Source of the DNA: Segatella copri
Lineage (GTDB): Bacteria > Bacteroidota > Bacteroidia > Bacteroidales > Bacteroidaceae
DNA: 64,000 nt
Assembly: GCF_026015625.1 (NCBI RefSeq)
Contig: NZ_JAPDVG010000001.1
Coordinates: 744,001 to 808,000, forward strand
Direction: 5' to 3'
Below the pieces are notes generated by a model. The model worked only from the letters and a program-made list of their open reading frames with translations, did not search any database and had not been told where the DNA came from. The translations under genes and the position numbers were made by a program. This document shows, in pieces, positions 31,808 through 42,185 of the stretch. Positions within the stretch are counted from its first letter, which is position 1. Each line of letters starts with the position of its first letter.

Positions 31808-34363
31808 CATGCTGCTTCCCATACTCATCATTTCGGCGGTACTCATCTTGCGCTTCAGCTTGGCTGGGACGACAATCTCGCTGCCTGGCTGCACTTTGGC
31901 ACCATGAGAGAGCTTGGCTACCTTGCCATTCATATAGATGATGTATGCCTTGCTCTTTAATGCATCTGAGGCAAAACCACCTGCCTGGTCGATGTAATAG
32001 CTTGCCTTTTTGCCCTTTTCGTAGGCTACCGTGTTAGCAAACATTACGGCACCATTGATCTTTACCGTACCATTGTACTGAGGAATGACCAGACGGTCGC
32101 CCTCTCGTAAGATGATGTCGGCATCACTGCCTGGGTTCGCCAGTGCTTCTGGAAGGTCGATACCTACAGGGTATTCGCTAGGTACGTTGAACTTCTCTAT
32201 GTTGGTGCGCTCTACATCCTTTGAGCTCTGGGTGAGTGCACTGGAATTGTTGCTGCTGGCGGCAAGCTGCAGAAGGTTTTTCTGCATCTCTTCGCGCTGC
32301 ATCTTCAATACTGCCTCCATGCGCTGCTTCTCTTGTTCGTTGGCTTTGCGGATGATGCGGGCTCCCTTGAGATATGCCTGGTCGGTAGCTCCACCTGCCT
32401 TCTTGAAGAGTTCACTCAAACGGGCGTTGCGATGGTCTAATGTATAGAGACCGGCAAACATCACTTCACCGGTAATTGATACGTTCTGCTGCTCTACATA
32501 CGCCGGACTCTGACGAATCATTACTTCATCAAATGGCATCAGCTTGAAGCCAGGAGTGCCGTCGATAACGAAGCCGTCTTTGAGAGATAGGGTGTAGGTC
32601 TTGGCGATAACGCTATCTGGACGTAAAGCCTTGGCATCCATTACTCTACGGCTTACCATTACATTAACTGTTGAAGCCTTGTCGGTTAAACCGCCTGCCT
32701 GAAGAACGAAGTCTTCGAGGGTCTCATTGTCGGCATATTGATAGACGCCTGGATACTGCACTTCGCCACGGATGGTGAGGGTGCGCTCTACAATCTTTTC
32801 CTGTCGGGTAGGGATGAAGAGAACATCGTTTTCCTTCAATGGGATATCTGGAGTCTTGCCGTTCATGATGCCGGCAATGTCTACACTTACTACTTCGAGT
32901 GAGCGGTCTGACTTCATGCGGTGCATTACGGCACGGTTGGTGAAGGCTTCCTCTGTTAATCCTTCGGCATGCTCTACAAGGGTGCGTACGCTGTTGATTT
33001 CTTCGCCGAGATTGTACATGCCCGGACGGAATACGGCTCCTTTCACCTCTACGGTGTTGGCGTAGCGTGGCAGGATGCTGTCTACGCTGATTGAGTCGCC
33101 GTCATCGATGCGGAAACTTGAGAAGTCGAACTCCCCTACATTATATACGGCATGTTCTCTGCCTGTCTTGCGGTTCAGTCTTACTGATTTCTTGTAGGCA
33201 TCGCCTGTAAAACCACCGGAATACTTCAGAAGGGAATTGACACTCTCGTTCTTCTTCATTTCGTAAATCATCGGGCGCTTAACCTTTCCGGCGATGGTTA
33301 CGAGACAATCGTATGGACCTACTACGATGACATCGTTGTCGGCAAGGCGGACATTACCCGTCAGTTTGCCGTTCAGAATATAGTCGTAGATATCAACAAC
33401 CGTTACCAGTTTATTATGTCTGTAAACCTTGATGTTGCGCAATGTACCCAGATCGTTGGTTCCGCCAGCCATGTAGAGTGCATGGAATACGGTAGCGAAG
33501 GCTGAGAGGGTATAGGTGCCCGGAATCTTAACCTCGCCCATCACGTTTACCATGATGGTCTTGGTCTGTCCTACGGTAAGCTTGATGCGGCTTGAACGGT
33601 ATCTGCTGCCCACGGTATTGCGCAGGCGGGCATTAGCCTGAGCTACGGTCAAGCCTGAAACGCTGACTGGTCCATAACCCTCGATGGTTACCTCACCATC
33701 TGGCGAAACGGTGCTCTCGATGGTTTTCTGAGAGGCGCCATAGATATCTATGATAACCGCATCGCCAGGTCCCAGACGATAGTTCTGTGGGGTAGCGATG
33801 TTCATATTTGGCTCGAAACTGAGATCCTTGTTATTGAAAATGTCGCGGCCGAATACCTTGTTGCGCTTGATGCCGAGCTCAGCCTGCATCTGTTTTACCA
33901 TGGTAGCTGTATCGGGTACCAGGGCGTTCATCTCCTTGCTGAAGTTAGCATAGTCAGGATTATTCTCATCATAAGATGAATAGTAGCTGTCGTTCTGCTT
34001 GCTCTGGATGCGATAATTGCTATAGGTTGAAACCTGCTTCTCATTATCCTTGTCCTGGTAATCTTCTCTTTGTTTACCATTGTTGGTTCGCATTCTCTTG
34101 TTGCCTGCATTTCCTGCAGCGGTTGTGCTGTAGAGCTCGTTCTGCTGCGACATCTTCTGATACTTATTGCGTACACGTCGAATCTGGGAGATGTCTACGC
34201 CCTGCTGCATCAGTTTGGTAACAATCTGTGAGTTGGATGTGCCACGCTCATGTTCTTTCACTACAAAGCTCATGACCTGATCATCGGTCATGTGTGAACT
34301 CTGTGCGAAAAGTGGTCCTGAAGACAGGACGAGCGCCAGTACAAGTATGATATGTTTCTTCAT
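31760..34363 (-). CDS. SLBB-domain polysaccharide export protein (Wza-type)
   Basis: 867 residues. A signal peptide (MKKHIILVLALVLSSGPLFA) is followed by a low-complexity Gln/Asn/Ser region (about 85-140), a Poly_export domain (about 195-275, YRLGPGDAVIIDIYGASQ) and at least five SLBB domains with repeated GEV..PG.Y patterns (for example GEVKIPGTYTL, GAVFRPGMYNL, GEVQYPGVYQY, GEVMFAGLYTL). It would form the outer-membrane export channel. No lipobox is seen, unlike E. coli Wza. It is the first gene of the polysaccharide operon, just downstream of two tRNA genes; its 3' end is duplicated beyond the following ATPase gene. Confidence 0.92.
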   Translation of the reverse strand: MKKHIILVLALVLSSGPLFAQSSHMTDDQVMSFVVKEHERGTSNSQIVTKLMQQGVDISQIRRVRNKYQKMSQQNELYSTTAAGNAGNKRMRTNNGKQREDYQDKDNEKQVSTYSNYRIQSKQNDSYYSSYDENNPDYANFSKEMNALVPDTATMVKQMQAELGIKRNKVFGRDIFNNKDLSFEPNMNIATPQNYRLGPGDAVIIDIYGASQKTIESTVSPDGEVTIEGYGPVSVSGLTVAQANARLRNTVGSRYRSSRIKLTVGQTKTIMVNVMGEVKIPGTYTLSAFATVFHALYMAGGTNDLGTLRNIKVYRHNKLVTVVDIYDYILNGKLTGNVRLADNDVIVVGPYDCLVTIAGKVKRPMIYEMKKNESVNSLLKYSGGFTGDAYKKSVRLNRKTGREHAVYNVGEFDFSSFRIDDGDSISVDSILPRYANTVEVKGAVFRPGMYNLGEEINSVRTLVEHAEGLTEEAFTNRAVMHRMKSDRSLEVVSVDIAGIMNGKTPDIPLKENDVLFIPTRQEKIVERTLTIRGEVQYPGVYQYADNETLEDFVLQAGGLTDKASTVNVMVSRRVMDAKALRPDSVIAKTYTLSLKDGFVIDGTPGFKLMPFDEVMIRQSPAYVEQQNVSITGEVMFAGLYTLDHRNARLSELFKKAGGATDQAYLKGARIIRKANEQEKQRMEAVLKMQREEMQKNLLQLAASSNNSSALTQSSKDVERTNIEKFNVPSEYPVGIDLPEALANPGSDADIILREGDRLVIPQYNGTVKINGAVMFANTVAYEKGKKASYYIDQAGGFASDALKSKAYIIYMNGKVAKLSHGAKVQPGSEIVVPAKLKRKMSTAEMMSMGSSMSSIAAMIATIANMSK

Positions 34364-34394
34364 TATTATTCTTTTATCTTAGTTTAATTTATAT

Positions 34395-34415
34395 AATAAC
34401 TCGAAATGAGTTATT
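34395..34415. repeat. 8-bp inverted repeat in the export-gene leader
   Basis: AATAACTC (34395-34402) and GAGTTATT (34408-34415) with a 5-base loop, about 30 bases upstream of the export gene. It may be an operator or a 5' mRNA hairpin. No consensus promoter is evident between the tRNA terminator and this gene. Confidence 0.5.
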
Positions 34416-34455
34416 TTGTTGTAGTAGAAGATTGAAAAGATGTTAATAAAACAAG

Positions 34456-34480
34456 AAACCCAGGGCTGAACCCTGGGTTT
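34456..34480 (-). terminator. Terminator after the tRNA pair
   Basis: A 10-bp perfect stem AAACCCAGGG/CCCTGGGTTT with loop CTGAA, followed on the minus strand by CTTGTTTT. It separates the tRNA genes from the polysaccharide operon. Confidence 0.8.
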
Positions 34481-34492
34481 GCTGATGTTCTG

Positions 34493-34563
34493 AGCGAGAT
34501 ACGGGAGTCGAACCCGCCTCACAGGCTTGGGAAGCCCGTGCACTACCGATGTGCTAATCTCGC
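34493..34563 (-). tRNA. tRNA-Gly (anticodon CCC)
   Basis: Cloverleaf on the minus strand: acceptor GCGAGAT/ATCTCGC, D arm GCAC..GTGC, anticodon stem CGGGC/GCCTG with loop TTCCCAA (anticodon CCC), T loop TTCGACT. 71 bases with discriminator T; CCA is not encoded. Confidence 0.93.
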
Positions 34564-34595
34564 GAAGGAAAATACTAACTCCTTTCACAAGAAAG

Positions 34596-34668
<73 letters not shown>

Positions 34669-34795
34669 TTTTTGCCCTAAAGCAGATGCAAAGGTAATGA
34701 ATATTTTTTGAAATAAGAAATTATTGCCTAAACTTTTCTCGTGGTTAACTCTTATTAACTAAAGTTCGTTGGTTGCTATACCGGGTTCATAATAA

Positions 34796-34828
34796 AAGAG
34801 GGACTATCGCCAGTGGATAGTCCCTCTT
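34796..34828 (-). terminator. Terminator of clpC
   Basis: A 13-bp perfect stem AAGAGGGACTATC/GATAGTCCCTCTT, followed on the minus strand by TTATT, five bases past the clpC stop. Confidence 0.8.
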
Positions 34829-34832
34829 CAGA

Positions 34833-37511
34833 TTATAGTTTCTTGAATGTCAATTCTTCTTTTTTCGAATTTTTGCCTACCGAGATGGTGTCGCCTGGCT
34901 TCATTGTGCCATCTAGTAACATCTCGCAAACGGAATCTTCGATGTAGGTCTGGATGGCGCGGCGGAGTGGGCGGGCACCAAACTGTACATCGTATCCCTT
35001 CTTAGCTACCATCTCCTTTGCCTTTTCGGTAATCTGGAAATGGTATCCCAGTTCTTCTATTCTCTTGACCAGTCCTTCCAGGTCGAGGTCGATGATGCGC
35101 TTGATGGCATTGAGATCCAACTGGTCGAAGGTGATGATGTCATCGAGGCGGTTCAGGAACTCTGGAGCAAACTGCTTGCTCAGACTCTTCTGGACGATGC
35201 TGCGGGCATACTCCTTGTCTTTCTCATCCATCGCCAATCCGCCTTTTATACCTGCAGAAGTAAAGCCAACGCCTCTGCCGAAATCTTTCAGCTGGCGGGT
35301 TCCTGCATTAGAGGTCATGATGATGATGGTGTTGCGGAAGTCGATGAGTCGGCCGTTGCCATCGGTAAGTCTGCCTTCGTCGAGTACCTGTAAGAGCAGG
35401 TTGAATACCTTGCTGTTGGCTTTCTCGATTTCGTCGAGCAATACGATGCTGTATGGTTTGCGGCGTACCTTTTCGGTCAGCTGTCCACCTTCGTTATAGC
35501 CTACGTATCCTGGAGGTGCACCTACCAGACGTGAGGTGTTGAAACTCTCGGAGAATTCGCTCATGTCTATTCTGATGAGTGAATCTTTCGAGCCAAACAT
35601 TTCCTCGGCAAGTTTCTGGGCAAGATAGGTCTTACCTACACCTGTAGGACCCAGGAACATGAATACGCCAATAGGATGGTTAGGGTCGCGCAAGCCTACA
35701 CGGTTCCTCAGAATGGTCTTTACCATCTTGTTGATGGCATTATCCTGAGCAATCACCTTGTGCTTCAGGTTGTGTTCCAGATTTTTCAGACGTTTGCTTT
35801 CACCCTCTGCCATACGTTGGGCCGGTATGCCGGTCATCATGCTGATAACGTTGGCAATGTCTTCGGCTGTCACCTCAACATATTCGCCAATCTCTCCCTG
35901 CTGCCATTGCGCCTTCATGTCCTCAATCTCTTTCTCGATCTTGGTCTGGGCATCTCTGCATGAGGCTGCCATCTCGAAGTTCTGGTTTGCTACAGCCTGC
36001 TGCTTCTTGCTGATTATCTTTTTCAGTTCTTTTTCCAGCTTGATATATGGAGCAGGAACACTTGCATTATTAATATGTACGCGCGAGCCGGCTTCATCTA
36101 TCACGTCGATAGCCTTGTCTGGGAAGTGGCGGTCGGTGATATAGCGCTCTGTCAGTTTGACACATGTCTCGAGAGCCTCGTCTGTATATCTCACACAGTG
36201 ATGCTTCTCGTAATGTTCCTTGATGTTGTGCAGTATCAGCAGGGTCTCTTCGCGTGTTGTCGGTTCAACGATAACCTTCTGGAAACGGCGCTCCAGGGCT
36301 CCGTCTTTCTCGATACTCTTGCGATACTCGTCGAGCGTGGTGGCACCGATACACTGGATGACACCTCTTGCCAGGGCTGGTTTCAGAATGTTGGCAGCAT
36401 CCATGCTTCCTTCACCGGAACCGGCGCCTATCATGGTATGAATCTCATCTATGAAGATGATGATTTCCGGATGGTTCTCCAGTTCCTTGATGACATTCTT
36501 GATGCGCTCTTCAAACTGTCCGCGGAATTTGGTTCCTGCAACGATGGCAGTCAGGTCGAGACTTATCAGACGCTTGTTGAAGAACATAGGCGATGTTTCC
36601 TGGTTGTTGATGAGCTGTGCCAGTCCTTCTACGATGGCACTCTTTCCTACGCCCGGTTCACCTATTAATACTGGGTTGTTCTTCTTTCTGCGACCCAGAA
36701 TCTCGAGCACACGCTGAATCTCCTTCTCTCTGCCCACGACAGGATCCAGTTTTCCATCGGCTGCAGCCTTAGTCAGGTCGAAACTGAATTTGTCGATGGT
36801 AGGGGTGCTGCTCTTTTTGCGCGGAGTTCCATTTGAACGGGTAGACAGTCTCATCGGGTTCTGGTCCTTTTCCATATCGAATGGCTCTTCGTCAGTTTCC
36901 ATCATGTCGTTCTGCTCGTTGTAGTCATCTTCTGTTTCTATTCCACCAGCCATCTCCAGGTTCTCTGCTTCCTCCTGCCTGTCAGCATCAGGGATTTCTG
37001 AATCTGGTGTTTGGGGTTCCATTTTGAAATCCTTCGGCTCTTCTGTCTTCTGCTCATCATCCTTGTCAGTAGGATAGAGCATTTCGATGGCACGGTCGTA
37101 GCTTAAGCCCAGTTGACTCAGCCAGTTGGCTACAGGGTTCTTGTCATTTCTCAAGATGGCAAGCAGCAGATGTCTTGGCTCTACAATCTTGGAGTGCTCG
37201 TAGTTGTTTGCCTCGCGGATAGAGTCTCTGATAATGCTGTCTGTTATCTGGCTGAATGGGATGTGGCTATTCTCCTTCACGTTATCGGCAGGAGTTTCTT
37301 CCACACGCTTTTCCAGTTTGCTGTTAAGGACTCCGCTGAAAGCCATCGGACTGATGTCTGCGCCCTTCAGGAGCTTGTTGACATCGCTGTCGTTCTGGCT
37401 GATCAGACTCAGCATCAGATGCTCCACGCTGATTTCACTTCCCAAGGTGCGTGCTGCTTCTTTGCTACTTCTGTTCAGTATGTCCTGTATATGTGAAAAC
37501 GGATTTATCAT
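34833..37511 (-). CDS. clpC: ATP-dependent Clp protease ATP-binding subunit (ClpC-like)
   Basis: 892 residues. A hexameric unfoldase that feeds proteins to ClpP and refolds or removes damaged proteins. The N-domain (about 1-145) is followed by an acidic linker (about 145-215, rich in Glu and Asp), AAA domain 1 (GEPGVGKS, Walker [10 protein letters not shown]), a middle domain with a UVR-type motif ([13 protein letters not shown]), and AAA domain 2 (GPTGVGKTY, Walker [10 protein letters not shown]). The UVR motif and overall order identify ClpC, not ClpA or ClpB. The acidic linker is longer than in Firmicutes ClpC. A strong promoter lies upstream, divergent from gyrA. Confidence 0.93.
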   Translation of the reverse strand: MINPFSHIQDILNRSSKEAARTLGSEISVEHLMLSLISQNDSDVNKLLKGADISPMAFSGVLNSKLEKRVEETPADNVKENSHIPFSQITDSIIRDSIREANNYEHSKIVEPRHLLLAILRNDKNPVANWLSQLGLSYDRAIEMLYPTDKDDEQKTEEPKDFKMEPQTPDSEIPDADRQEEAENLEMAGGIETEDDYNEQNDMMETDEEPFDMEKDQNPMRLSTRSNGTPRKKSSTPTIDKFSFDLTKAAADGKLDPVVGREKEIQRVLEILGRRKKNNPVLIGEPGVGKSAIVEGLAQLINNQETSPMFFNKRLISLDLTAIVAGTKFRGQFEERIKNVIKELENHPEIIIFIDEIHTMIGAGSGEGSMDAANILKPALARGVIQCIGATTLDEYRKSIEKDGALERRFQKVIVEPTTREETLLILHNIKEHYEKHHCVRYTDEALETCVKLTERYITDRHFPDKAIDVIDEAGSRVHINNASVPAPYIKLEKELKKIISKKQQAVANQNFEMAASCRDAQTKIEKEIEDMKAQWQQGEIGEYVEVTAEDIANVISMMTGIPAQRMAEGESKRLKNLEHNLKHKVIAQDNAINKMVKTILRNRVGLRDPNHPIGVFMFLGPTGVGKTYLAQKLAEEMFGSKDSLIRIDMSEFSESFNTSRLVGAPPGYVGYNEGGQLTEKVRRKPYSIVLLDEIEKANSKVFNLLLQVLDEGRLTDGNGRLIDFRNTIIIMTSNAGTRQLKDFGRGVGFTSAGIKGGLAMDEKDKEYARSIVQKSLSKQFAPEFLNRLDDIITFDQLDLNAIKRIIDLDLEGLVKRIEELGYHFQITEKAKEMVAKKGYDVQFGARPLRRAIQTYIEDSVCEMLLDGTMKPGDTISVGKNSKKEELTFKKL

Positions 37512-37540
37512 ATTTGCTTATATTTTTAAATATCTCAGTG

Positions 37541-37572
37541 CAAAAGTACACATTATTTTCAAAAATAGCAAA
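37541..37572 (-). promoter_or_regulatory. Promoter of clpC
   Basis: On the minus strand TTTG (37572-37569), 20 bases, TACTTTTG (37548-37541), about 30 bases before the clpC ATG. Confidence 0.75.
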
Positions 37573-37645
37573 TGATATGCCAACTTTTTTGCATTGTTAA
37601 AATACAAATAATGCTAAAATAATGCGATTTTTCGCCTCTAAAGCG

Positions 37646-37674
37646 TTTTAGTATCATTTTTTTTTGTATCTTTG
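37646..37674 (+). promoter_or_regulatory. Promoter of gyrA
   Basis: TATCTTTG at 37667-37674 is a perfect -7. The -33 region (TTTT at 37646-37649, 17 bases away) is weak. The leader to the ATG is about 115 bases and contains a possible GGAAAT/ATTTCC hairpin but no recognised riboswitch. Confidence 0.6.
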
Positions 37675-37795
37675 TCGGGAATTTCAAAAGGGTAAAACGG
37701 CTTAGAACGCAAGGAAATGCCCTTAAACGCGATTTCCGGATGGAAAACAGACGTTTTGAAAGTAACGAATAAACAATAATACATTAATATAAGAA

Positions 37796-40432
37796 ATGGA
37801 CGAAAATCAGACAATGGATCATGATAGAATCATGAAGATCAACATTGAGGAGGAGATGAAGTCGAGCTACATCGATTATTCGATGTCAGTTATCGTGGCT
37901 CGTGCCCTCCCTGATGTACGCGATGGTTTCAAGCCTGTGCACCGCCGTATTCTTTACGGTATGCTCGGCATTGGAAACACCAGTGACAAACCTTATAAGA
38001 AATGTGCGCGTGTTGTTGGTGAGGTGCTCGGTAAGTATCACCCTCACGGTGACTTTTCTGTTTACGGCGCTCTGGTGCGTATGGGACAGGAGTGGAACAT
38101 GCGTTATACCTTGATTGACGGACAGGGTAACTTCGGTTCTGTTGACGGTGACTCTCCTGCTGCCATGCGTTATACAGAGTGCCGCCTCTCCAAGATGGGT
38201 GAGCATATCATGGATGACCTTGACAAGGAAACGGTTGATATGACCAACAACTTCGATGATACCCTGCAGGAACCTACCGTGATGCCTACCAAGATTCCTA
38301 ATCTTCTGGTAAATGGTGGTAACGGTATTGCAGTAGGTATGGCTACCAATATACCTACCCACAACCTGGGTGAGGTAATTGACGGTTGCTGTGCATATAT
38401 CGATAATCCTGACATCGACACCGACGGATTGATGCAGTATATCCCTGCTCCTGACTTCCCAACCGGTGCTACCATCTATGGTATACAGGGTGTGAAGGAT
38501 GCATACGAAACGGGTCGAGGCAGAATCGTGGTTCGTGCCACTGCCGAGATTGAAAGTAGTGAAAACCATGATAAGATTGTTATCACCGAGATTCCTTATG
38601 GTGTTAACAAGGAGCAGCTCGTGATGGCTATTGCTGACCTTGCCAAGGAAGGCAGAGTAGATGGCATCGCTAACGTAAACGATGAGTCTGGCCGTCAGGG
38701 TATGCGTATCGTTGTTGATGTGAAGCGTGATGCCAATGCTAATGTTCTTCTGAACAAACTCTTTAAGCTGACAGCTCTTCAGAGTTCATTCTCAGTGAAT
38801 TGCATCGCTCTTGTTAATGGTCGTCCACGTCTTTTGAGCTTGAAGGAGTGTGTGAAGTATTTCGTAGAGCATCGTCATGATGTTACGATCCGCCGCACCC
38901 AGTTCGAACTGAAGAAGGCTCAGGAACGTGCTCATATTCTCGAGGGCTTGATCATTGCCTGCGACAACATCGACGAGGTGGTACATATTATCAGAGCCAG
39001 CAAGACTCCATCTGATGCTCAGCGCAACTTGGAGAAGCGCTTCGAACTCGATGAACTTCAGAGTAAGGCCATCGTGGATATGCGCCTCAGCCAGTTGACA
39101 GGCTTGCGTCTGGAGCAGTTGCACAATGAATTCAACGAGTTAATGACGACTATCGACTACTTGAATCAGATCTTGAACGATCCTGAGCTCTGCAAGAAGG
39201 TAATGAAGGACGAACTCAACGAGGTGAAGGAAAAGTATGGTGATGCACGTCGTACCATGATCAAACCAGATGACCATGAGTTCAACCCAGAAGACTTCTA
39301 TCCAAACGACCCAGTGGTTATCACCGTGAGTCATCTCGGATATATCAAGCGCACCCCATTGTCAGAGTTCCGTGAGCAGGCTCGTGGTGGAGTAGGTTCT
39401 AAGGGAGCCCGTACACGTGATAAGGACTTCACCGAGTATATCTATCCTGCTACCATGCACCAGACCATGCTGTTCTTCACCAAGAAGGGCCGCTGCTACT
39501 GGTTAAAGTGTTACGAGATTCCTGAGGGCGACCGCAACTCTAAGGGCCGTGCCATCCAGAACCTCCTCAACATCGAGAGCGATGACCAGGTGAATGCATT
39601 CCTCCGCCTCAAAGGCTTGAATGACGCTGAGTTCATCAACAGCCATTACGTAGTCTTCGCTACCAAGAACGGTACCGTGAAGAAGACCTGTCTGGAGGCA
39701 TATTCCCGTCCACGTGCCAACGGTGTGATTGCTATCAACATCGTAGAGGGCGATGAGGTGGTAGATGTTCGTCTGACAAATGGTCATAACGAGCTGATTA
39801 TTGCCAACCGCAATGGTCGTGCTGTCCGTTTTGACGAGAACGAGATTCGTACAATGGGCCGTACGTCTACCGGTGTTCGTGGTATGCGCCTTGATGAGGG
39901 TAATGATGCCGTAGTAGGTATGATTGTTGTCAACGATCCTGAGAAGGAAACCGTGATGGTAGTGAGCGAGCAGGGTTATGGTAAGCGTTCTGATGTACTC
40001 GATTACCGCGTTACCAAGCGTGGCGGTAAGGGTGTGAAGACACTGAATATTACCGATAAGACCGGTCGACTGGTAGCTATCAAGAACGTAACCGATGATA
40101 ACGACCTCATGATTATCAATCAGAGTGGTATCGTGATTCGTCTTGCTGTAGCCGATTGCCGTGTCATGGGCCGTGCTACCCAGGGTGTACGCCTCATCAA
40201 CCTTGCCAAGAAGAATGATGTCATTGCCAGCGTATGCAAGGTGATGAGTTCTGAGCTCGAGGCTTCTGTCGAAGAGGAGAGCCGTTCTGCCTGGGCTAAG
40301 AAGAGCGAGGAGATAGAGAATGATACCGTAGGTGCCAAGACTGCCGAAGAGGCTGCCGAGGCTGAGGCTCATCTCGCTGACGAAGCATCTGAAGCAGAGG
40401 ATACCGATTCGGGCAACGTAGATTTCGAATAA
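37796..40432 (+). CDS. gyrA: DNA gyrase subunit A
   Basis: 878 residues. With GyrB it introduces negative supercoils. The breakage-reunion domain has the QRDR-type region (HPHGDFSVYGALVRMGQ) and the catalytic tyrosine in AAMRYTECRLSK; note HPHGDFSVYGA where many species have HPHGDSAVY. The C-terminal beta-pinwheel carries repeated GxxxRG-like blades (TSTGVRGMRLDEG, TQGVRLINL) and the GyrA-box-type QARGGVGSKGA. An acidic tail rich in Glu and Ala ends the protein. The TPR gene follows after 54 bases. Confidence 0.96.
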   Translation: MDENQTMDHDRIMKINIEEEMKSSYIDYSMSVIVARALPDVRDGFKPVHRRILYGMLGIGNTSDKPYKKCARVVGEVLGKYHPHGDFSVYGALVRMGQEWNMRYTLIDGQGNFGSVDGDSPAAMRYTECRLSKMGEHIMDDLDKETVDMTNNFDDTLQEPTVMPTKIPNLLVNGGNGIAVGMATNIPTHNLGEVIDGCCAYIDNPDIDTDGLMQYIPAPDFPTGATIYGIQGVKDAYETGRGRIVVRATAEIESSENHDKIVITEIPYGVNKEQLVMAIADLAKEGRVDGIANVNDESGRQGMRIVVDVKRDANANVLLNKLFKLTALQSSFSVNCIALVNGRPRLLSLKECVKYFVEHRHDVTIRRTQFELKKAQERAHILEGLIIACDNIDEVVHIIRASKTPSDAQRNLEKRFELDELQSKAIVDMRLSQLTGLRLEQLHNEFNELMTTIDYLNQILNDPELCKKVMKDELNEVKEKYGDARRTMIKPDDHEFNPEDFYPNDPVVITVSHLGYIKRTPLSEFREQARGGVGSKGARTRDKDFTEYIYPATMHQTMLFFTKKGRCYWLKCYEIPEGDRNSKGRAIQNLLNIESDDQVNAFLRLKGLNDAEFINSHYVVFATKNGTVKKTCLEAYSRPRANGVIAINIVEGDEVVDVRLTNGHNELIIANRNGRAVRFDENEIRTMGRTSTGVRGMRLDEGNDAVVGMIVVNDPEKETVMVVSEQGYGKRSDVLDYRVTKRGGKGVKTLNITDKTGRLVAIKNVTDDNDLMIINQSGIVIRLAVADCRVMGRATQGVRLINLAKKNDVIASVCKVMSSELEASVEEESRSAWAKKSEEIENDTVGAKTAEEAAEAEAHLADEASEAEDTDSGNVDFE

Positions 40433-40486
40433 AAGAAAAGACGCGTAAAAAATAAATAACAACAACTTTTAAACTCATTAAGAAAA

Positions 40487-41695
40487 ATGAAAAAGTTTTT
40501 AGTAGCTGCAATGATGGTACTAGGTGCCACATCAGCATTCGCAGGCGACAGTGACGCTCTCAAGGCTGTCATGAAGGCTAAGTCTTATGCCGAGGCTGAG
40601 GCTTTGGTTAAGCAGAATTTGGGTCAGATGGCTAACGATGCAGAGAAGGCCAAGGCTTACAACAAGCTCGTTGATCTCGCTATGAAGCAGTTCAACGACC
40701 AGCAGAGCATCCAGCAGACCAATCAGATCATGAAGAAAAACGACCCGGTTGACGAGGCTGCTATGTCTGAGGGCGCTTACAATGCATTGATCAATGCCAT
40801 TGAGTGCTACAAGTACGACCAGCTTCCTAACGCTAAGGGTAAGGTTGCTCCTAAGTTTAACAACAACGCTAGCCGTGTATGGGGTGCTCGTGTTCAGCTC
40901 GTTAATGCGGGTCAGACAGCAGCCCAGAACAATAAGGCTGATGAGGTATTGAAGTATTGGGGTGCATTCCTCGATACAGACAATGAGCCTCTCTTCGCTT
41001 CTGTAGACCAGAAGCAGAAGGATAGCGAGAAGGACTATATCGGTCAGGTTGCTCTCTTTGCAGCCCGTTATGCATACCAGGCTAAGGATGCTGCCCGTTG
41101 CGAGAAGTATTGCGACATCGCTATGAAGAGTGAGAAGGAGGCTAAGGATGCCCTCAACCTCAAGCTCTATGTGATGAAGGACGGCTTGAAGACTCACGAG
41201 GATTCTCTTGCCTATGTTAACAAGCTCAAGGATATCTTTGCAAAGGACGAGACCAATGAGGTTGTTCTCGATGGTTTGAACTCTATGTACTCTTCATTGA
41301 AGATGGAGAAGGAGCAGGCTGAGCTTTTGGACAATGCTATCGCAAAGAACCCTAACAACTTCGTAGCTCTTGCCAACAAGGGTATGATGTATATCCAGAA
41401 GAACGATGCAGACAACGCTATCAAGTGTTTGAAGCAGGCTCTTGCTGCAAAGGAGGATAACGTAGTTGTTCTTACTTATCTGGGTGCTTGCTACAACAGC
41501 AAGGCTGGTAACTTGCAGGATCCTAACGGCCGCAAGGTTGTTTACCAGGAGGCTATCAAGGTTCTCGACAAGGCTAAGCAGCTCGATCCAGAGAAGGCTC
41601 AGGCTAACTGGGGTTACACCCGTTACCAGGCTTACTATGGCTACTATGGTCCTAACGCAGCAGAAACCAAGCAGGCTGAGGCTGAGAGCAAGTAA
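40487..41695 (+). CDS. Secreted tetratricopeptide-repeat protein
   Basis: 402 residues. A signal peptide covers about 1-20 (MKKFLVAAMMVLGATSAFAG). The body is helical, with at least two standard TPRs near 290-360 (NFVALANKGMMYIQKNDADN and VVLTYLGACYNSKAG) preceded by looser repeats. The C-terminus has an aromatic GYYGYYGP-like stretch. It is probably periplasmic; the partner is unknown. It follows gyrA by 54 bases and ends at an intrinsic terminator, so it is probably cotranscribed with gyrA, an arrangement seen across Bacteroidales. Confidence 0.85.
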   Translation: MKKFLVAAMMVLGATSAFAGDSDALKAVMKAKSYAEAEALVKQNLGQMANDAEKAKAYNKLVDLAMKQFNDQQSIQQTNQIMKKNDPVDEAAMSEGAYNALINAIECYKYDQLPNAKGKVAPKFNNNASRVWGARVQLVNAGQTAAQNNKADEVLKYWGAFLDTDNEPLFASVDQKQKDSEKDYIGQVALFAARYAYQAKDAARCEKYCDIAMKSEKEAKDALNLKLYVMKDGLKTHEDSLAYVNKLKDIFAKDETNEVVLDGLNSMYSSLKMEKEQAELLDNAIAKNPNNFVALANKGMMYIQKNDADNAIKCLKQALAAKEDNVVVLTYLGACYNSKAGNLQDPNGRKVVYQEAIKVLDKAKQLDPEKAQANWGYTRYQAYYGYYGPNAAETKQAEAESK

Positions 41696-41731
41696 AGTTT
41701 AAGCTTCAAATAAGTATTTGATTCTCATAGG

Positions 41732-41765
41732 GGGATGTCATCTAGTGTGGCATCCCTTTTTTTTT
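41732..41765 (+). terminator. Terminator after the gyrA-TPR operon
   Basis: A 9-bp stem (GGGATGTCA with TGGCATCCC, one G-U) followed by nine Ts (41757-41765). Confidence 0.9.
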
Positions 41766-41876
41766 GTTTCTTTGACATTGGGTTGTTCCGGTAAGATAAC
41801 AAATAGGACTGTGTTTTTTGTGGCAAAATGATTGATAAAAACATCAGCGAGTAATGTTGGTTTGCTGTAGGCGCCC

Positions 41877-41957
41877 ATCAGCTGGTCTACGCATGCACAA
41901 CAGGTGTTGTGCGAGCGCATATCAGCTGGTCTACGCATGCACAACAGCTGTTGTGCG
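41877..41957. repeat. Two 37-bp direct repeats, each with a hairpin palindrome
   Basis: 41877-41913 and 41921-41957 are identical except at one base. Copy 2 contains the perfect palindrome GCACAACAGCTGTTGTGC; copy 1 has GG in its centre. Confidence 0.9.
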
Positions 41958-41971
41958 GCCTACGGAGTTAA

Positions 41972-42037
41972 CTTCTCCGATAACCTATACTATCTTTTCC
42001 GCCAACTTCATCTGTCTTTTCCGACAACTTCTTCCGT
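41972..42037. repeat. 22-bp tandem repeats, three copies
   Basis: Units like CTTTTCCGCCAACTTCATCTGT at 41994 and 42016 with a diverged copy before them (from 41972). Confidence 0.6.
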
Positions 42038-42129
42038 ATTCTGCGATTGTATCTTACGCTTGTGTGCATTTATTGAAGTTGTTCATGTGTCGTAAAAATC
42101 TTCTTGGTATGTCCGTCTTTCATAAAAAT

Positions 42130-42159
42130 AGGCTGAGCCATCATGCGATGACTCAGCCT
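42130..42159. terminator. Bidirectional terminator between the convergent genes
   Basis: A 13-bp stem with one mismatch, AGGCTGAGCCATC/GATGACTCAGCCT, with A-rich sequence on the left and T-rich on the right. It ends the rpiB transcript. Confidence 0.75.
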
Positions 42160-42185
42160 TAATTCTTTTTTATCCATTCAGAACT

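Larger units (their letters stand above)
41766..42129. other. Repeat-bearing intergenic stretch between convergent genes
   Basis: No gene is supported over about 360 bases. It holds two 37-bp copies with palindromes (41877, 41921) and a 22-bp tandem series (41972-42037). Confidence 0.6.

Noticed and set aside
36075-36668. 197-residue plus-strand ORF opposite clpC
   Set aside because: Antisense to the AAA domain of clpC, no start context and no domain.
37675-37795. gyrA leader considered as a riboswitch
   Set aside because: Only a weak GGAAAT/ATTTCC hairpin is visible and no known riboswitch core; supercoiling control is more usual for gyrA.
39503-40465. 320-residue minus-strand ORF opposite the end of gyrA
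   Set aside because: Antisense shadow of gyrA, low complexity in His, Ile and Leu, no family features.
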